A DNA stretch of 64,000 nt from G963665495 sp963677785 (GTDB taxonomy: Bacteria > Desulfobacterota > Desulfovibrionia > Desulfovibrionales > Desulfovibrionaceae): NCBI GenBank assembly GCA_963677785.2, contig CAXXDH010000003.1:744001-808000 (forward strand). The letters run 5' to 3'. A program made the position numbers and the translations under genes. Position 1 is the stretch's first letter. The number at the start of each line of letters is the position of its first letter. The notes beneath the pieces are model-generated. The model made no database searches. It was not told the DNA's origin and saw only the letters and a list, made by a program, of their open reading frames with translations. Below are positions 26,144 through 35,104 of this stretch, one piece after another.

Positions 26144-29100
26144 GTTTCTGACTCCCGGTTTCCCGCAATAATTCGTCGATGACTGCAAGGGCATCATCAA
26201 ACTTGTAGCGCTTGATCAACATCTTGAGTTCTCCGACAGCAACGGCCGAGGCGGCAGGCCAGGCTAATGACGCCATCTCTTCCAGAATAGGGACGCACAA
26301 CTTTGGCTTGCAGGCCTTCACATGGGGCAGCAGCCGCTGCAAAACATCTTCGAAAAGGGCGGGGTCTTCGCTTGCCGTAGAGGTTGCCGCCCGGGCAGAA
26401 ACATCCGGGGCGTCCGTACGCCCGGCTGCGAGGGGCGCGAGAGTTTCCATGACTTTGTTCAGGGCCTTGGCAAAAGCCTCCAGGGCACTGTCCGTAACCG
26501 GTTCCTCCTGTTTCAGAGCAGCGTCCACCCCGGCTGCGGCGGCCTGCAGCTCGTCTGCACCGATATTTCCTGCGACGCCTTTTATGGTGTGGGCCAGAAT
26601 CTGAGCTTTGGCCCTGTCGCCCTGCTCCAGCAGCCCCTGCAGTTCGCCGGCGGCGTTCGCATAACTATCGTGAAGTTTGAGCAGAAGTTCCCTGTAAAGC
26701 TTGCGGTTTTGATTGACGCGTAACAGCCCCGCGACCATGTCAATGCCGGGAAGCGTGTCGGGCAACCGGATGTCCGCCCGGCTCGCTTCTTTTACCTGTA
26801 TTGGAGGAGGCGGCGCAGAGCTGCCTTCCCTGGGGGAGATCCAACGGGCCAGGGCGGCGAACAACTCTTGCGGATCAATGGGCTTGGTCACATGATCGAC
26901 CATCCCGGCATCAATGCTCTTCTGCCTGTCGCCGGCCATGGCATGAGCCGTCATCGCCAGGATCGGCAGATCGTTCAAATTCTCATCGGCCCGTATCCTG
27001 GAGGTGGCTTCAATACCGTCCATCTCGGGCATCTGGATGTCCATCAGCACCAGGTCGTAGTTGTTGGTCCGGGCCAGCTCCACTGCCTCGCGGCCGTTGC
27101 CGGCGATGGTCACGACAAAACCCGCCCCCTCCAGCAGCTCTCTGGCCACCTGCTGATTGATCTCGTTATCCTCGGCAAGCAGAATCCGTGCGCCACGGAC
27201 GGCGTCGAGGCCGGAAACATCCGCTGTGGCTGAAGCATGAAACCGGCTTGTTTCCACCGTATGCCCCAAGGCTCCCATGATCGTGTCGAAAAGCAGGCTC
27301 TGGTTCACCGGTTTGATCAGGAAATCCGAGATGTTGACTGCCTCCGCCTGCTGCACGATCTCTTCGCGGCCATAGGCCGTGACCATGATCACCGTCGGCA
27401 ACTTTGCAAGATTCTGATGCTGCTTGATGCGGCGCGCGGTTTCAATGCCGTCCCATTCGGGCATCTTCCAGTCCATAAGCACGAGCTCAAAAGGCTCTTC
27501 CGGAGGAGCGTGTTCGAGTTTTTCCAAAGCTTCTTTACCGGAAGAGACTGTTTCCGGAACACACCCCATGCGGGAAAGGTATTCGGCCAAAATCTCCTGA
27601 GAGGATCTGTTGTCGTCCACGACCAGAACCCGCATGCCTTGAAAGCCGTCATCAATCGCTCTGCCGGGCAGTTTGCTTTTGTCATGGAGTCTCATTCGCG
27701 CGGTAAACCAAAACGTGCTGCCTTTGCCGGGTTCACTTTCCAGGCCAACCTCGCCTCCCATGAGTTCGACCAGGCTCTTGCAGATGGCAAGGCCCAGTCC
27801 TGTGCCCCCGAACTTGCGCGTAGTGGAGGCATCGGCCTGGGAAAAGGATTGGAACAGCTTGTTTTGCTGTTCCTGGTCCATTCCGATGCCGGTATCCCGT
27901 ACGCTGAACTGCACAAGAACGTCGCGGTCGGTTTTTTCCAGGGTATTGGCCGCCACCACGATTTCACCCTGCTGCGTGAATTTCACGGCATTGCTCACGA
28001 GGTTGACCAGAATCTGCCCCAGACGCAGCGGATCGCCCACCAGGTTCACCGGAACATCCTGATCAATACGAAACAACATCTCCAACCCTTTCTCCTCCAC
28101 CTTGACGGTGAGCAGGTTGGCCAGATTATCAACAACATCGTCGAGGTAGAACTCGATCTCCTCCAGATCCAGCTTGCCGGCCTCAATTTTGGAAAAGTCC
28201 AGGATGTCGTTGAGGATGTTCAACAGCGCATTGGCTGCCTGGTCTATTTTTGCGATGTAGTCCCGCTGCTTGTGGGTCAGATCGGTCTGGAGAGCCAGGT
28301 AGCTCATCCCGATGATGGCGTTCATGGGCGTCCTGATCTCGTGGCTCATGTTGGCCAGAAATTCGCTCTTGGCCTGGTTGGCAGCGGCCGCAGCCTCCAT
28401 GGCCTCTTGCAGGGCCACCTCGGCTTTCTTGCGTTCAGTTATGTCCAGGAGCCAGCCCAAAACCCCGTCTTCGTCATTGTATCTGAAGGGAATATACGTG
28501 GTCAAAAAATCCCGGACCATGCCTTGCTTGTTGCGGTAGCGTATTTCGTAGTTTTCCAGTACCCCGCGCTCCACCATTTGCCGCAATACTTCATCTCTCT
28601 CTTCGATATCGCAGTAAATCGATATGGCGTGATCGCCGACATCGGCTCCAAGCATGTCCACAAAGCGGCGGTTGGCGAAGTGGATGATCCCCCTGGTGGT
28701 GAACGCCGCTCCCACGGGCGAAGTGTTGAGTATATATTCCATCTGATTTTTGGCCGCCTTTATCTCCTCCTCGGCCTGCTTGCGCTCCGTGATGTCTTCG
28801 ACGGTGCAGATGACCTCGCTTGGCGTGGTCTCCGGCGTTACGGGGTTGCAGATGAAACGCACCCAGGCTTGCCTGCCGCCGGTGACTGAAACATATTCCC
28901 CCTCATAACTTGCCGTATCGCCATGCATGGCCACTTGCAAAGCTGCAGCCACTTCTTTGTTCTCGATATTATTCAAGGCATCAAAACCCGCAAGCTGCTC
29001 TCGCGTGCTTCCAAAGATGACGGCTGCCTGGAGATTTGTGCTGATGATGGCGCCTTCGGCATTGAAATGCATTACGCCGAGAGGAGAATTCTCAAAGATG

Positions 29101-31760
29101 GTGCGCAGCTGGGCTTCGCTTTTCCTGACCTGCTCTTCTGCCCGCTTGCGTTCGGTGATGTCCGTGGACAACGCGATCAGAGCAAAAACATCCCCCTGCT
29201 TGTCATGCAAAGGAACCTTGGTGGTCAGGTAGGAGTGCGCGGTTCCGTCAGGATGCGGCAATTGAATCTCAAAGCGGCTCGTTACGCCGCCTTTGATAAT
29301 CTCCCTGTCTTTATCCATGATGTTTTTTCCAACTTCCGGAGGAAAAATCTCAATATCCGTGCGGCCGAGCGCCTGCTCAGAGGAAATCCCCGTGGCCTGC
29401 TCAAAAAATTTGTTGACCATGAGGTAACGGCCGTTACGAGCCTTGAAAATAACCGAACCGGGAAGGTTGTCGAGAATCGCGCGCAGCCGTTCCTCGCTCC
29501 TCTCCAGTGCCCGCTCTGCCTGGCGGCTCTCCGTAACATCCCGAAAACTCCAGACCCGGCCGATGATCTGCTCCCCCAGTCGCTGCGGTTTGGAATAGCG
29601 TTCCACGATCCGGCCATCGCGTAACAGTAATGTTGTGAAGTCCTCTTCCTCCAGATTGGCATAAAGGTACCGGACGTGCGCCAGGAATGCTGCGGGATCC
29701 TCCAGAGAATCCAGTACGGTTTCCAATAAAACCTGATCATCTCTGGCTTTCACCAACTCATTATCAAGATGCCAGATTTCCAGAAAACGCCTGTTGTAGG
29801 AGCTTACCCGCTGGTGCAGATCAACGACGAGGATGCCGTCCGTGGTTGACTCGATGGTGGCGTGCAGACGTGAGAGGTTCTCCTCGATACTGTGCGCCAT
29901 GGCATTGAAGGCGGTTGCCAGAGCACCTATCTCATCATTGACGCTGCCGTCGATATGATGTGAATAATCGCCTTTTTTAATTGCGCGCGCCCCTTCTTCG
30001 AGTGCCCCAAGGGGAAAAATGATGCGCCGCCTCATCAAAAAAAAGACAAATACGGCAAACCCGATGGTGACGGAAACCAGTATCGTGATGGCAAGATTGA
30101 TGGCTTTATTGCGTCGATGCAGCTGTTGTGCTTCAAATGCGATTCTCATTTCCAGCAAAACGTGAAATTGTTCCAGGGCCTTCATGATCTTGCCCTTGGC
30201 CTTATGATATTCCTCGCCGTGCAATAGGTTACGGGCCATGACCAGATCCGGCGTTCTTTTGATCGCGAACCGGCCGCTCGCATCCTCATACAACCCTTTG
30301 ACCGCGTTCATTGCGATATTTTCCAGAGTAATCAGGTCGTCGGATTCCTTTTTGGCTTCCGATAATCTGTCCATCTCCTCCTCGGAAAAGCCAAGTTCCG
30401 TCATCCGTTCTTTGATGCTGTACGTCTCGCCGTCATGATCCAGTTCCCTGGTCCCGGCGGATATGTAATCCCAATAAAAAGGATTATACTCTTTTGGATG
30501 GGCTTTTTGCCCGTCGCGAATGGCCATGATTTCCCGAAAATACCGTTCGTATTTCGGGTCCCCAGTCACCGCGTATGTGCGGGCAAAGCGCGTCAGATCA
30601 TCCGAGGATTGCTTGAGTTCCCAGGCCAGCTCCAGGGACGCTAGATTCCGCGTATTGATGGCGTCTTCATGTTCGTGGGTTTGGGTGAGCAAAATGACAA
30701 AGGCCGAACTGGCGGAGATCAACGCGGCAAAAACAAAAAAGACCAGTATCAGGGTATCCCGAATGGAGAGTTGTCTGGGGCGTCCCTTAACCCACCAGAT
30801 AATGGCGATGGCCAGCGCCATGCAAAAGAAAACCGCGCCCAGGCTTTTTATTAGATAGTTGCTTACATCAAATTGACCCGCTTTTGAAAAAGCAGGAACA
30901 GCATGCGTATTTTCTATTGGCGCCCACCTCGCAAAAATGGCCTGTTTTTCACTTTCATCAAGATCGGACAGTGCCTTGTCGAGTATCGAAGCCAACTGCG
31001 ACCAGTCTTTGCGTACGCCGATCGTCAGTACGGATCCCGGTTTTTCCGCACGTCCCTGAAACTGGAGATTCGCTATAAGCTCGCGCTCCATAATCCAGGC
31101 GGCCACGGCCCGGTTGCCGACGTACGCGTCCGCCTCGCCCCGTGACACGGCATCGAGCGCATGCGCCGTGTCCGGATATTCCTTTATGGTGATGGAGGGA
31201 TAGTGGTCGCGAAAATATTTTATGTTGTAAAAACCGGCTTCCAGAGCCAGCGTATGGCCGGACAGGTCCTGCTCGGACGCAAAGTACGGCCCGCCGGTCT
31301 TCGCGACGATGACATGCGGGATGTTCAGGTATTGCCGGGTGAAATGAAGAAATTTTTCTCGCTCCGGCTTGGGCGTTACATCCATGAGCCCATCGAGCCT
31401 TTTCTCCTTCACCGCCTCGAGGTTCACCTTAAAAGGTCCGGGAACCAGCTTGATCACGCCTCCCAGCCTGTTGTTCAGAGCGCGAATGTAGTCCACACCG
31501 ATTCCACGCAGCTTTCCTTTGCCGTCCACAAAATTCATGGGCGGCCAGGCGTTCATGATGCCGATGGTAATTTCCGGATGTTCCCTGAGCCAGGCCTGCT
31601 CTTGCGGGTCGAGTGCGTCGACGAACGCCGTACGTTTTTTTTCGGGATCGAAGGAAGAAGCAATGGCCGTATTCGGCGGCAAACCGACTGCGAACAACAG
31701 GATGCAGGCACTCGTCAGGCAGAACATCGCAATACAGGTTTTGAAAAAAAACCGCCCCAT
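26136..31760 (-). CDS. Giant hybrid sensor histidine kinase with SBP_bac_3, PAS x4, two receivers and Hpt
   Basis: A 1874-residue inner-membrane phosphorelay kinase. Domains in order: signal/anchor, a periplasmic amino-acid-binding-protein-like sensor (SBP_bac_3, about 60-285), membrane segments near 297-320 and 335-357, a second extracytoplasmic stretch, a membrane segment near 552-575 with HAMP after it, four PAS domains (starting about 633, 757, 883 and 1005), HisKA with phospho-His near 1139 (MSHEIRTPMNA), HATPase (DTGIGMDQEQ, FGGTGLGLAI), receivers with Asp near 1427 (LVLMDWKMPEWDG) and 1568 (LVLMDIQMPEMDG), and Hpt His near 1722 (AHTIKGVAGN). The EvgS/BvgS-like layout suggests ligand-triggered phosphorelay, passing phosphate to the overlapping HD-GYP regulator. 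GGAGG precedes the start. The 347-base gap up to 32108 is AT-rich with no gene that I can see. Confidence 0.95.
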   Translation of the reverse strand: MGRFFFKTCIAMFCLTSACILLFAVGLPPNTAIASSFDPEKKRTAFVDALDPQEQAWLREHPEITIGIMNAWPPMNFVDGKGKLRGIGVDYIRALNNRLGGVIKLVPGPFKVNLEAVKEKRLDGLMDVTPKPEREKFLHFTRQYLNIPHVIVAKTGGPYFASEQDLSGHTLALEAGFYNIKYFRDHYPSITIKEYPDTAHALDAVSRGEADAYVGNRAVAAWIMERELIANLQFQGRAEKPGSVLTIGVRKDWSQLASILDKALSDLDESEKQAIFARWAPIENTHAVPAFSKAGQFDVSNYLIKSLGAVFFCMALAIAIIWWVKGRPRQLSIRDTLILVFFVFAALISASSAFVILLTQTHEHEDAINTRNLASLELAWELKQSSDDLTRFARTYAVTGDPKYERYFREIMAIRDGQKAHPKEYNPFYWDYISAGTRELDHDGETYSIKERMTELGFSEEEMDRLSEAKKESDDLITLENIAMNAVKGLYEDASGRFAIKRTPDLVMARNLLHGEEYHKAKGKIMKALEQFHVLLEMRIAFEAQQLHRRNKAINLAITILVSVTIGFAVFVFFLMRRRIIFPLGALEEGARAIKKGDYSHHIDGSVNDEIGALATAFNAMAHSIEENLSRLHATIESTTDGILVVDLHQRVSSYNRRFLEIWHLDNELVKARDDQVLLETVLDSLEDPAAFLAHVRYLYANLEEEDFTTLLLRDGRIVERYSKPQRLGEQIIGRVWSFRDVTESRQAERALERSEERLRAILDNLPGSVIFKARNGRYLMVNKFFEQATGISSEQALGRTDIEIFPPEVGKNIMDKDREIIKGGVTSRFEIQLPHPDGTAHSYLTTKVPLHDKQGDVFALIALSTDITERKRAEEQVRKSEAQLRTIFENSPLGVMHFNAEGAIISTNLQAAVIFGSTREQLAGFDALNNIENKEVAAALQVAMHGDTASYEGEYVSVTGGRQAWVRFICNPVTPETTPSEVICTVEDITERKQAEEEIKAAKNQMEYILNTSPVGAAFTTRGIIHFANRRFVDMLGADVGDHAISIYCDIEERDEVLRQMVERGVLENYEIRYRNKQGMVRDFLTTYIPFRYNDEDGVLGWLLDITERKKAEVALQEAMEAAAAANQAKSEFLANMSHEIRTPMNAIIGMSYLALQTDLTHKQRDYIAKIDQAANALLNILNDILDFSKIEAGKLDLEEIEFYLDDVVDNLANLLTVKVEEKGLEMLFRIDQDVPVNLVGDPLRLGQILVNLVSNAVKFTQQGEIVVAANTLEKTDRDVLVQFSVRDTGIGMDQEQQNKLFQSFSQADASTTRKFGGTGLGLAICKSLVELMGGEVGLESEPGKGSTFWFTARMRLHDKSKLPGRAIDDGFQGMRVLVVDDNRSSQEILAEYLSRMGCVPETVSSGKEALEKLEHAPPEEPFELVLMDWKMPEWDGIETARRIKQHQNLAKLPTVIMVTAYGREEIVQQAEAVNISDFLIKPVNQSLLFDTIMGALGHTVETSRFHASATADVSGLDAVRGARILLAEDNEINQQVARELLEGAGFVVTIAGNGREAVELARTNNYDLVLMDIQMPEMDGIEATSRIRADENLNDLPILAMTAHAMAGDRQKSIDAGMVDHVTKPIDPQELFAALARWISPREGSSAPPPPIQVKEASRADIRLPDTLPGIDMVAGLLRVNQNRKLYRELLLKLHDSYANAAGELQGLLEQGDRAKAQILAHTIKGVAGNIGADELQAAAAGVDAALKQEEPVTDSALEAFAKALNKVMETLAPLAAGRTDAPDVSARAATSTASEDPALFEDVLQRLLPHVKACKPKLCVPILEEMASLAWPAASAVAVGELKMLIKRYKFDDALAVIDELLRETGSQKHA

Positions 31761-32107
31761 AATCGTGCCTCCATCTTTCCTGATGACAACTTATAAATTT
31801 TTCGGCGCAAACCAGGCCACCGATTTGCAAGCAAGCAATCCGTAATACCAGAATGAACCATTTGCCCCACCACTTCCCGCCCCCATGCGAGCAACACTTT
31901 TTACCAGTATTCCATATGATATCATCCGGTACGAACTGATACAAGACCGATAAAAATATTTGGCGCTGCATTGCGTTTTCGTCTTCTACATGGCGTTGTT
32001 ATGTTTATTGACATGCTATTGCCTTACCAGCCTGAATTTGACATACAGAATATTGTAGCATCCGTTTTGATTACACTTTTTACCGGCTACAAGCCCTGGG
32101 CAGCACC

Positions 32108-33886
32108 ATGAAAAAAAAGCCTCTGCACCCCTCGCGCCGCGATTTCATCAAACTGGCCGGCGTGGGACTGGCCGCGTCCGCCTTGCCTGTTTCCGCAAAC
32201 ACGGCTTCCGCGCAGGAACTGAAAAATACCACCAACACCCCCAAGGGCCTGCCCGAAAAAATTGCCGGAAAAGGCTACAACGTCGTCCTGATCGTCACGG
32301 ACCAGGAACGCCACTTCAAGGACTACCCCGAAAGCGCCGAGCTTATGACCAGAGCAAAAATGCGTAGCCAGGGCGTCAGCTTTGAAAACCACTACAACTG
32401 CTCCAACATGTGCACGGCCTCGCGCTCCGTGATGTATACGGGGCAGCATATTCAGCATACGGGCATGTTCGACAACACCAACCTGCCGTGGCAACCGGAC
32501 ATGTCCACGGAAATCCCCACCATCGGCGACATGATGCGCGAGCTGGGCTACTACACCGCCTACAAGGGCAAGGTGCACCTCAGCGAAGCCCTGACACCGT
32601 CGGACGACACGGAGCACAAGCTGATGACCGACGCCATGGAGCCCTATGGGTTTTCCGATTTCAATCCCACCGGGGACCACTACGGCAAGGTGCTGGGCGG
32701 CTACTCGCACGACACGGGCTTTGCCGGGGACTCCGTGAACTGGCTGCGGGCCAAGGGCTCCAAACTGAACAAGCAAGGCACCCCGTTCTTTCTGGCCGTA
32801 AATCTGATCAATCCGCACGACATCATGTATTTCAACACGGACACCAAGGGCGAAAGCGAACAGAAAGCCGGCAAACTGCTGGACCCCATCAACAGGGCCC
32901 CGGACAACACCGTATACCAAAACGTACACGAGGATTATCCGCTGCCGCCCAACCTGTACCAGCCCATCACTGAAAAGGGCCGCCCCAGAGCCCATTACGA
33001 ATACCACGAAGGCTGGGACTACATGGTGGGGGCCATTCCGGACAAGGACGCGCACTGGACCCGCTACAAGGATTATTATCTGAATTGCCTGAAAGATACG
33101 GACATGCAGATCGGCAGCGTGCTGGACGCGCTCGAACGTCTGGGCATGCGCGAGAATACGGTTATCGTCTTCACCGCGGACCACGGCGAGATGGGCGGCT
33201 TCCACAACCTGCGGGGCAAAGGGCCTTTTTCCTACGAACAGAACATCCACGTGCCCTTGTTCATCCTGCATCCGGAAATCACGGGCGGACAGTCCGCCCA
33301 GGCGCTGACTTCCCATCTGGACATTGCCCCCACGCTGCTCTCCCTGACCGGCGCACCCGCTCCGGACGTGGAAAAGATCGCGACAACCCTTCCCGGCAAG
33401 GACATCAGCCCGGTTCTGGCCGACCCGGCCGGGGCTGACATCGCGCAAATCCGCTCCGCCGCACTGCATTGCTACGACATGATCCTGACCGTGGACGCGG
33501 ATTTCCTGAAAAAAATGGTCCGGGCGTCCGTACAAGGAGAAAACTGGGAAACCAGAAAAAATATCAAGCCGGACCTTTCCAAGCGGGGCAACATCCGCAT
33601 CATTTGCGACGGACGCTACAAGTTCGCCCGCTATTTCGCGCCGCTACAGCACAATACGCCAAAAAACCTCGAAGAATTGCTGCGGCTCAACGACCTGGAA
33701 CTCTACGATCTCAAAACCGACCCGGACGAAATGCACAACCTGGCCCTGGACGTCTCCAAGAACAAGGATTTGATTCTGCGTATGAATACCATAATGAACA
33801 AAATGATCCAGCGTGAGGTGGGCGAAGACAAGGGGCGCGAGCTGGAAGATTACGACAACTGGGTCGTGACGGATCTGCGCCACTGA
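32108..33886 (+). CDS. Tat-exported sulfatase
   Basis: A 592-residue sulfatase of the alkaline-phosphatase superfamily. A twin-arginine signal is visible (SRRDFIKLAGVGLAASALP, cleavage near residue 37), so it is exported folded. The metal-site region reads VLIVTDQERH (Asp-Gln rather than the double Asp of the other sulfatase here), and the active-site signature is CTASR near residue 98, followed by SVMYTG. TADHGEMGG supplies further ligands. The C-x-A/P-x-R signature is what anaerobic sulfatase-maturating enzymes accept, and the maturase gene overlaps the stop codon by one base. The substrate is unknown; some similarity in length and motif to choline-sulfatase-like enzymes. Confidence 0.93.
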   Translation: MKKKPLHPSRRDFIKLAGVGLAASALPVSANTASAQELKNTTNTPKGLPEKIAGKGYNVVLIVTDQERHFKDYPESAELMTRAKMRSQGVSFENHYNCSNMCTASRSVMYTGQHIQHTGMFDNTNLPWQPDMSTEIPTIGDMMRELGYYTAYKGKVHLSEALTPSDDTEHKLMTDAMEPYGFSDFNPTGDHYGKVLGGYSHDTGFAGDSVNWLRAKGSKLNKQGTPFFLAVNLINPHDIMYFNTDTKGESEQKAGKLLDPINRAPDNTVYQNVHEDYPLPPNLYQPITEKGRPRAHYEYHEGWDYMVGAIPDKDAHWTRYKDYYLNCLKDTDMQIGSVLDALERLGMRENTVIVFTADHGEMGGFHNLRGKGPFSYEQNIHVPLFILHPEITGGQSAQALTSHLDIAPTLLSLTGAPAPDVEKIATTLPGKDISPVLADPAGADIAQIRSAALHCYDMILTVDADFLKKMVRASVQGENWETRKNIKPDLSKRGNIRIICDGRYKFARYFAPLQHNTPKNLEELLRLNDLELYDLKTDPDEMHNLALDVSKNKDLILRMNTIMNKMIQREVGEDKGRELEDYDNWVVTDLRH

Positions 33887-35061
33887 TGTCCTATTCGATC
33901 ATTGCCAAAGCCGTGGGTCCGCGCTGCAACCTGCACTGCGCCTACTGCTATTACCTCGAAAAAGCGGCTCTGTTTGAGGACACCCCCGACGTGATGCCCG
34001 AAGCCGTGCTGGAGGCCTACATCCGCCAGATGTTCGAGCAACCCGGCTCGCACCCGGTTGAATTCGTCTGGCAGGGAGGCGAGCCCCTTCTGGCGGGCCT
34101 GTCCTTTTATCAAAAGGCCCTGCACCTCCAGCAGCGCTACGCGGGGCAGCGTCCGTTCGCCAACGTCATCCAGACCAACGGCACCCTGCTCGACGACGCG
34201 TGGGGAGAATTCCTCGTACGCCATGGCATCCTCGTTGGCATCAGCCTGGACGGTCCGGCCGCACTGCACGACGCCTACCGGGTGGACAAACAGGGCGAAG
34301 GATCCTTCGACCGCGTCATGGCCGGACTGGCCGTGTTGAAAAAACACGGCGTGGACTACAACATCCTGGCCACCATCAATCAGGCGAACGCTCCCTACCC
34401 GCTGGAAACCTACCTCTTTCTCAAGGAGCAGAGCCAGGGCTACCTGCAGTTCGTGCCCGTGGTGAAACAGACCTCCGCGTCTCCGCCGGAGGTGACGCCC
34501 TGGAGCGTCACGGCCGAGCAGTTCGGCGAGTTCTACATCAGCATTTACGACGCGTGGGTCAGCACGGACGTGGGCAAGGTCTTTGTGCAGCTTTTCGATG
34601 CCACCCTGGCCGGACATCTGGGCGCGCCGCCGCCGGTCTGCTATTACGGCAGCTACTGCGGACGCAGCGGCCTGCTCGAACATACGGGCGACGTGTATGC
34701 CTGCGACCACTTTGTGGACCCGGAGCACCGGCGGGGCAACATCCTCCAGAAATCGCTCCAGGAAATGCTCGACTCCGACGAACAGCATGCCTTCGGCCTG
34801 GCGAAATCCCATGCGCTTCCCCAGGAATGCCAAGCCTGTCCCGTGCTTTTCGTCTGCCGGGGCGAATGCCCCAAAAACCGCATTTTGCCCGTTGCCGATG
34901 CAGCATACGGGAAAAATTATCTTTGCGGCGGATACAAGCGTTTTTTCAAGCACAGCGCATCAGGCATGCGGCAAATGGCCCGTCTGGTACGGCAGGGAAA
35001 GCCGGCGGCTGAAATCATGTGCCTGGACAATATGGATCAGGACACGGATCAGGCATTGTAA
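33886..35061 (+). CDS. Anaerobic sulfatase-maturating enzyme (radical SAM, SPASM)
   Basis: A 391-residue cytoplasmic enzyme that oxidises the active-site Cys (or Ser) of a sulfatase to formylglycine without oxygen. The radical SAM cluster motif CNLHCAYCYY is at residues 14-23, followed by the WQGGEPLL and QTNGTLLDD signatures. The C-terminal SPASM/auxiliary-cluster cysteines appear as CYYGSYCGRSG, YACDHFVDP and CQACPVLFVCRGECPKNR. The start codon overlaps the sulfatase stop (ATGA), so the two are translationally coupled and surely act together. It may also mature the Sec-type sulfatase at 7.8-9.5 kb. Confidence 0.95.
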   Translation: MSYSIIAKAVGPRCNLHCAYCYYLEKAALFEDTPDVMPEAVLEAYIRQMFEQPGSHPVEFVWQGGEPLLAGLSFYQKALHLQQRYAGQRPFANVIQTNGTLLDDAWGEFLVRHGILVGISLDGPAALHDAYRVDKQGEGSFDRVMAGLAVLKKHGVDYNILATINQANAPYPLETYLFLKEQSQGYLQFVPVVKQTSASPPEVTPWSVTAEQFGEFYISIYDAWVSTDVGKVFVQLFDATLAGHLGAPPPVCYYGSYCGRSGLLEHTGDVYACDHFVDPEHRRGNILQKSLQEMLDSDEQHAFGLAKSHALPQECQACPVLFVCRGECPKNRILPVADAAYGKNYLCGGYKRFFKHSASGMRQMARLVRQGKPAAEIMCLDNMDQDTDQAL

Positions 35062-35104
35062 GCGCGCGGACTATGCCGGGTCCCGGACGCAACTCCGACA
35101 CGTC

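Noticed and set aside
27237..28889. Long + strand open frame opposite the giant kinase
   Set aside because: No domain; HisKA, PAS and receiver motifs are on the minus strand.
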